The position numbers and the translations under genes are program-made. A DNA stretch of 64,000 nt. Source: Gammaproteobacteria bacterium. Its GTDB lineage: Bacteria > Pseudomonadota > Gammaproteobacteria > Burkholderiales > Burkholderiaceae_B. A model generated the notes under the pieces. The model did not search any database and was not told the DNA's origin. It worked only from the letters and a program-made list of their open reading frames with translations. Position 1 is the stretch's first letter; each line of letters starts with the position of its first letter. The stretch is from positions 1-64,000 of the forward strand of contig JAHIXK010000002.1 in NCBI GenBank assembly GCA_018815245.1, given 5' to 3'. Shown in pieces: positions 60,008 through 64,000 of the stretch.

Positions 60008-61420
60008 ATGAACCAAACCAACACCCGCACCAGCGCCAAAGACCTTCTCAATTATGGCCTGTTGGGGTGGGCCTTGGGCGCGGTGGCCGTGCCCATTTAC
60101 ATTCAGGTGCCGTACCTGTATTCCCGAATTTACGAAGTCCCTTCGGCCTGGGTGGGCATTATCCTGCTGCTTTCACGCCTGCTGGATGCGCTGCTGGACC
60201 CAGCCATTGGTTTGTGGGTCGACCGGCGAAGCGGACAGGGCAACCGCTACGCCCTGCCCTTGCTGCTGGCAGTTCCACTGTTGCTGCTGGGCATGGCCGG
60301 TGTGTTTTTCCCCTTGGGCAACAACCCGGTTGAATACGCCGCAAGCCTGATGGGCAGCTTGATTGTGGTGCACCTGGGCTACAGCTTTGCCAGCATTGCC
60401 TATCAAGCCTGGGGTGCTGAACTGGGCCACACCGACAAGGAACGATCCACGTTTGTGGCCGTGCGTGAAGGCGTGGGCATTCTGGGTGTGGTGTTTGCCG
60501 TGTCGCTGGCCCTTGAAACCAATGCCGGCCTGATTTTTACGGTGTTTGCAATCATGCTGATTGTAGGCATGTTCCTGTTGCTGAAATTTTCGCCGCAACC
60601 TGACCAGGCAGCCAGAAACGCAGCCCAAAAAACAGCACAGCAACCGGCAAGCGCACTGGCGCAAACATTCAACAACACACAAATCAGCGCCGCCAAAGCA
60701 ATTCGCAAAGGCTTTTCCGACATTGTGCAGCCTATGCGCCGGCGTAACTTCCGCAAACTGATGGGTGTATTTTTGTGCAATGGCCTGGCCGCTGCACTGC
60801 CTGCCACATTGGTGCCTTTTTACATGCGCGACCGCCTGGGTTTGGGTGATGCCGACCAATGGGTGCTTGCCGTGTACTTCCTGATGGGTGCAGCCTCCAC
60901 AATATTCTGGGTGTGGCTGGCCAGTAAAATTGGCCTGGCGCGCGCGTGGTTGTTGGGCATGGTGATTTCCATCCCGGCATTCGTCGTAGTGATTGCATTG
61001 GGCCAAGGCGATTTGGCTGGCTACCTGCTGGTGTGCGTGCTGACAGGCTTCGCACTGGGCGCAGACCTGTCATTGCCCGCTGCATTGGTAGCCCGCCTGA
61101 TCGAGGAAAATGGCGAACGCGGCAAAACAGAAGGCACGTATTTTGGCTTGTGGAACTGGGTGAACAAATTCAACCTGGCACTGGCCCCCAGCTTTGCGCT
61201 GGGCACCTTGCAGTGGTTTAATTATTCCGCGGACATGGCCACAACTGACGCGTATCAAAACATGGGCCTTCTGCAGCAAATAGCCAGTGACCCCTTGATC
61301 TGGGTTTACGCACTGGTGCCATGCGCATTGAAATTACTGGCCATTGTGTTGCTGGGGCGCAGCGGCCTGGCCAGCCTGAACACGACAACACCAAACACCG
61401 CAATCGGGAGCACCGCATGA
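60008..61420 (+). CDS. MFS transporter (GPH/melibiose-carrier-like)
   Basis: The 470-residue protein has about 12 transmembrane segments and resembles the sugar/cation symporter-type MFS group found in singlet-oxygen and LitR clusters: LLLSRLLDALLDPAIGLWVD near the N-terminus, GAELGHTDKERSTFVAVREG in the middle loop and TYFGLWNWVNKFNLALAP near the C-terminus. The cargo is unknown; a lipid or lipid-derived product is possible from context. It starts 12 bp after the previous gene and its stop overlaps the next start (ATGA). Confidence 0.88.
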   Translation: MNQTNTRTSAKDLLNYGLLGWALGAVAVPIYIQVPYLYSRIYEVPSAWVGIILLLSRLLDALLDPAIGLWVDRRSGQGNRYALPLLLAVPLLLLGMAGVFFPLGNNPVEYAASLMGSLIVVHLGYSFASIAYQAWGAELGHTDKERSTFVAVREGVGILGVVFAVSLALETNAGLIFTVFAIMLIVGMFLLLKFSPQPDQAARNAAQKTAQQPASALAQTFNNTQISAAKAIRKGFSDIVQPMRRRNFRKLMGVFLCNGLAAALPATLVPFYMRDRLGLGDADQWVLAVYFLMGAASTIFWVWLASKIGLARAWLLGMVISIPAFVVVIALGQGDLAGYLLVCVLTGFALGADLSLPAALVARLIEENGERGKTEGTYFGLWNWVNKFNLALAPSFALGTLQWFNYSADMATTDAYQNMGLLQQIASDPLIWVYALVPCALKLLAIVLLGRSGLASLNTTTPNTAIGSTA

Positions 61421-61983
61421 CTGGTACCATTCAAAAAACAAGCCGATGGGTTCAACAGCTGCAATTGGGTTTTCTGGCACTGGCCGGGGCATTGATGCTG
61501 ACAGCCTGTGCAAGCCCCCAACCCAGCGACTACGCACAGGAAAAACCGGCACTGGACCTGAAAGAATATTTCAACGGCACCATTGACGCATGGGGTGTGT
61601 TTCAGGACCGTTCCGGCAAGGTGGTGAAACGGTTCACCGTGGTGATGAAGTGCACTTGGGATGGCAACACTGGTGTGCTGGACGAAGACTTCACCTATTC
61701 CGACGGCACCACACAAAAACGCGTGTGGACCCTGAAAAAAGACGGCAACAAATACACGGGCACTGCAGGAGATGTACTGGGGCAGGCAAACGGCGAAACT
61801 TCCGGCAATGCTTTTCAGTGGAAGTACACCATGTTGTTGCCCGTGGATGGCAGTACCTATGAAGTACAGTTTGATGACTGGATGTACCAGATGGACGACA
61901 AAGTGATGTTGAACCGCGCCACCATGAGCAAATTCGGCATTGAACTGGGCGAAGTGTTGTTAAGCTTTCGCAAACGCGACTAA
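61417..61983 (+). CDS. DUF3833 lipoprotein
   Basis: From ATG 61417, overlapping the MFS stop, the protein has 188 residues. A signal peptide ends in a lipobox LTAC (Cys at about residue 31). The body matches DUF3833: DLKEYFNGTIDAWGVFQDRSG, RFTVVMKCTWDGNTGVLDEDFTYSDG and WMYQMDDKVMLNRATMSKFGI. This lipocalin-like envelope family is a regular member of the FAD-DUF1365-Cfa clusters. A role in carrying a modified lipid is inference. Confidence 0.88.
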   Translation: MTGTIQKTSRWVQQLQLGFLALAGALMLTACASPQPSDYAQEKPALDLKEYFNGTIDAWGVFQDRSGKVVKRFTVVMKCTWDGNTGVLDEDFTYSDGTTQKRVWTLKKDGNKYTGTAGDVLGQANGETSGNAFQWKYTMLLPVDGSTYEVQFDDWMYQMDDKVMLNRATMSKFGIELGEVLLSFRKRD

Positions 61984-61997
61984 AAAGGATCTCTGCC

Positions 61998-62807
61998 ATG
62001 GGCTTCAACCCGAAACTGACACAGTGGGACAACAAACGCGTCTGGCTGATAGGTGCATCAACAGGCATTGGCGAAGCATTGGCGCGCCAGCTTGACCAAC
62101 TGGGTTGCAAGCAAATGTTGTCAGCCCGAAGCGCTGACAAGCTGGCCACCCTTGCGGGCGAACTGAAGCACGCCACTGCGCTGCCGCTGGACATCACACA
62201 GCAAAACGCAGTGAAGACTGCATTTGAAAGTGTGATGGGTGCCTGGGGTGGAGTGGATTTGATTGTGCTGATGGCGGGCACCTATTCGGAAATGTCGGTG
62301 ACTGAATTCGACCTTGAAAAGGTGCGCCAGCAAATTGACGTGAACCTGAACGGCACCATGCATGTGCTGGCCAATGCGCTGCCAAAATTGCTTGAACAGC
62401 AGTCGGGGCACATCGCGATTGTCTCCAGCGTGGCGGGCTACCGCGGCCTGCCCAACTCACTGGCCTATGGCCCCACAAAGGCAGCGTTGATCAACCTGGC
62501 CGAAGCCTTGCATGTTGAATTGCAGCCGCACCATGTGGGCGTAAGTGTAGTGAATCCCGGCTTTGTCGACACCCCGCTGACCCGTAAAAATACGTTTCCG
62601 ATGCCGTTCTTGATCACCGCTGAAAAAGCGGCACAAGAAATTATCACGGGCCTTGAAAAAGGCGAGTTCGAGATCCATTTCCCCAAGGCATTCACGCGCA
62701 CCCTGCGCACCTTGCGAATTCTGCCCTATTCCCTGTACTTTGCAGCCGTGCGCAAAATGACAGCCAACAAGAACAAACCGGATGCGGGCAATGAGCACGC
62801 CAAATAA
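61998..62807 (+). CDS. Short-chain dehydrogenase/reductase
   Basis: The 269-residue SDR has the NADP-binding GASTGIG (19-25), NG-type strand VDLIVLMAGTY, catalytic Ser in IAIVSSVAGYRG and YGPTKAA (about 156-162) with Tyr and Lys. VVNPGFVDTPLTRKN follows. AAAGGA precedes the ATG. SDRs of this cluster are induced by light or singlet oxygen in other bacteria; the substrate is unknown. Its stop overlaps the start of the NTF2-like gene by 17 bases. Confidence 0.92.
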   Translation: MGFNPKLTQWDNKRVWLIGASTGIGEALARQLDQLGCKQMLSARSADKLATLAGELKHATALPLDITQQNAVKTAFESVMGAWGGVDLIVLMAGTYSEMSVTEFDLEKVRQQIDVNLNGTMHVLANALPKLLEQQSGHIAIVSSVAGYRGLPNSLAYGPTKAALINLAEALHVELQPHHVGVSVVNPGFVDTPLTRKNTFPMPFLITAEKAAQEIITGLEKGEFEIHFPKAFTRTLRTLRILPYSLYFAAVRKMTANKNKPDAGNEHAK

Positions 62808-63267
62808 GCCAAGCGGACTTGCCCCGCTGGATCGCCAACAACTGTCTGCGCCCCTGCGCAGACTGATTGATTTTTTTGAGCACATCACAGAGCAAACCGT
62901 GGCTGACATGCCCTCATTCTATGCGGCGGATGCCTACTTCAAAGACCCATTCAACGAAGTAAACCGGGTTGAAGACATTCAACGCATTTTTGGCGACATG
63001 TTCCACCAGGTGGACAAACCACGCTTTGTGGTGCATACGGCGTTTGAATCCGGGCAGCAGGTGTTCATGGCCTGGCACTTTTTGTTTGAAATGAAGCGCT
63101 TCAAGGTGGGGCAGGTGCAGTGTATCAAGGGATCGTCACACCTGCTATTGAACCAAAACGGGCAGATCCAGTCCCACAGAGACTACTGGGACACGGCTGA
63201 AGAACTTTACGAGAAGATCCCGGTACTGGGTGGGCTTATGCGCTGGTTAAAGAAACAGGCAGGCTGA
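62791..63267 (+). CDS. NTF2-like (SnoaL-type) protein
   Basis: From ATG 62791, inside the SDR gene, the protein has 158 residues. It shows the NTF2-like pattern FFEHITEQTVADMPSFYAAD, AYFKDPFNEVNRVEDIQRIF, FVVHTAFESGQQVFMAWHFLF and the pocket end INxHRDYWDT-type sequence QSHRDYWDTAEELYEKIPVLG. Such proteins are small enzymes or carriers for hydrophobic molecules, and this subgroup is a standard partner of the SDR in these clusters. No catalytic claim can be made. Confidence 0.88.
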   Translation: MSTPNKPSGLAPLDRQQLSAPLRRLIDFFEHITEQTVADMPSFYAADAYFKDPFNEVNRVEDIQRIFGDMFHQVDKPRFVVHTAFESGQQVFMAWHFLFEMKRFKVGQVQCIKGSSHLLLNQNGQIQSHRDYWDTAEELYEKIPVLGGLMRWLKKQAG

Positions 63268-63401
63268 ATCAACGGAGCCAAACACATGTTTCAGCGTACA
63301 AATGTGCACATAAATGACCCGTGTCACCAAATCTTCATGCGCTTCATGACATGTCTTGTTAAAATCACAAAGTTAGATCAATTCAGTGAAGGCGGAACAA
63401 C

Positions 63402-64000
63402 ATGTTGTATCCAGAGTTATTCAGGTCATTGGAATCTGTTCGTTGGAACATGGAAAAAGACATCAACTGGGACCAGTTCGATGCCTCCAGGCTGTCTGAA
63501 GAGCAAGCCCAAACCATCAAGATGAACGCGATCACCGAGTGGTCGGCATTGCCCGCCACTGAAATGTTCTTGCGCGACAACAAACACGACAGTGATTTTT
63601 CGGCATTCATGTCGATCTGGTTCTTCGAGGAACAAAAGCACTCGCTGGTGTTGATGGAATACCTGCGCCGCTTCCGCCCCGATTTACTGCCCACCGAAGA
63701 AGAGCTGCATGCCGTGCGCTTTGAATTCGATCCGGCGCCACCGCTGGAAACACTGATGCTGCACTTCTGCGGTGAAATTCGCCTGAACCACTGGTACCGC
63801 TGCGCCTCGGATTGGCACACTGAACCCGTGATCAAGCAAATTTACAAAATCATTTCCCACGATGAAGCACGCCACGGCGGTGCTTACCTGCGCTACATGA
63901 AAAAAGCCCTGATCGAAGTGGGTGATGGTGCACGCGCTGCCTTCAGCAAAATCGGCGTACTGATGGCTTCAGCCCGCCGCACCCAAAAACCACTGCACCC
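63402..64000 (+). CDS. Ferritin-like di-iron protein, cut by the right window edge
   Basis: The frame starts at ATG 63402 and stays open for 199 codons to the end of the window. Four helices carry the ligands of a carboxylate-bridged di-iron site: Glu in EWSALPATE, ExxH in FFEEQKH, Glu in FCGEIRLNHWY and ExxH in SHDEARHGG. This pattern fits acyl-ACP-desaturase-like or AurF-like oxygenases better than iron-storage ferritins. It lies 134 bp after the NTF2-like gene, so it may have its own promoter. A fatty-acid desaturase would suit the cluster, but the missing C-terminus prevents a firm call. Confidence 0.8.
   Translation, partial: MLYPELFRSLESVRWNMEKDINWDQFDASRLSEEQAQTIKMNAITEWSALPATEMFLRDNKHDSDFSAFMSIWFFEEQKHSLVLMEYLRRFRPDLLPTEEELHAVRFEFDPAPPLETLMLHFCGEIRLNHWYRCASDWHTEPVIKQIYKIISHDEARHGGAYLRYMKKALIEVGDGARAAFSKIGVLMASARRTQKPLH

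Overview
The window looks like a chromosomal segment of a betaproteobacterium of the order Burkholderiales. The supporting evidence is the order rlmE-ftsH-folP-glmM, carAB-greA, the red-type (form IC) cbb operon, the very long DUF3683-type FAD/Fe-S dehydrogenase, the UbiB-UbiJ-UbiE group and GC that looks to be in the low fifties. A Limnobacter-like organism would fit, but that name is a guess. I see no insertion sequence, integrase, prophage, CRISPR array or rRNA operon.

Layout. (1) 1-900: the possible tail of a gene, a tiny exported EF-hand protein and a tRNA operon (Pro, Arg, His) read leftwards into a hairpin terminator. (2) 930-8800: housekeeping block, mostly on the minus strand (glmM, a GT60-like glycosyltransferase, folP, ftsH, rlmE, then yhbY divergently, a DUF4149 membrane protein, greA). 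A 524-bp gap between folP and ftsH carries one copy of a dispersed repeat. (3) 8865-15463: carAB, a lipoprotein, a BASS-family transporter and a DUF2784 membrane protein. (4) 15518-25239: divergent cbbR and a compact cbbLSXFPTZA operon, which supplies form IC RuBisCO, its activase and much of the Calvin cycle plus phosphoglycolate phosphatase. (5) 25249-31253: an acyl-CoA dehydrogenase with etfAB, a small protein resembling the C-terminal part of a beta-carbonic anhydrase coupled to a histone-deacetylase-like hydrolase, and a lytic transglycosylase. (6) 31263-38324: cysM, a sodium/solute symporter, ubiB-ubiJ, a Tim44-domain protein, ubiE and DUF971. (7) 38428-43077: phoBR behind a clear Pho box, the second repeat copy, and a CHASE2 nucleotide cyclase coupled to a small proline-rich exported protein. 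(8) 43113-52094: a HIT protein, the giant FAD/Fe-S oxidoreductase, argS, small envelope proteins, a LOG-like protein and the CCA-adding enzyme. (9) 52216-64000: a light/oxidative-stress cluster.

The last cluster is the most distinctive part. A MerR-type regulator with the complete cobalamin-photoreceptor signature of LitR/CarH is followed by a DUF2256 protein and an Fe-S cryptochrome/photolyase. On its other side lies a divergent, almost gapless run: folE2, FAD oxidoreductase, DUF1365, Cfa-type methyltransferase, chalcone-isomerase-like protein, MFS transporter, DUF3833 lipoprotein, SDR, NTF2-like protein and a ferritin-like di-iron protein cut by the window edge. Related sets in other proteobacteria are linked to light or singlet oxygen and to modification of unsaturated membrane fatty acids (cyclopropane or furan fatty acids). 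I infer that blue/green light, sensed through adenosylcobalamin, releases repression of DNA repair, pterin supply and lipid modification here.

Several genes start at TTG or GTG with good ribosome-binding sites (carA, ubiJ, the Tim44 gene, ftsH, rlmE). I chose starts from these sites where they were visible.
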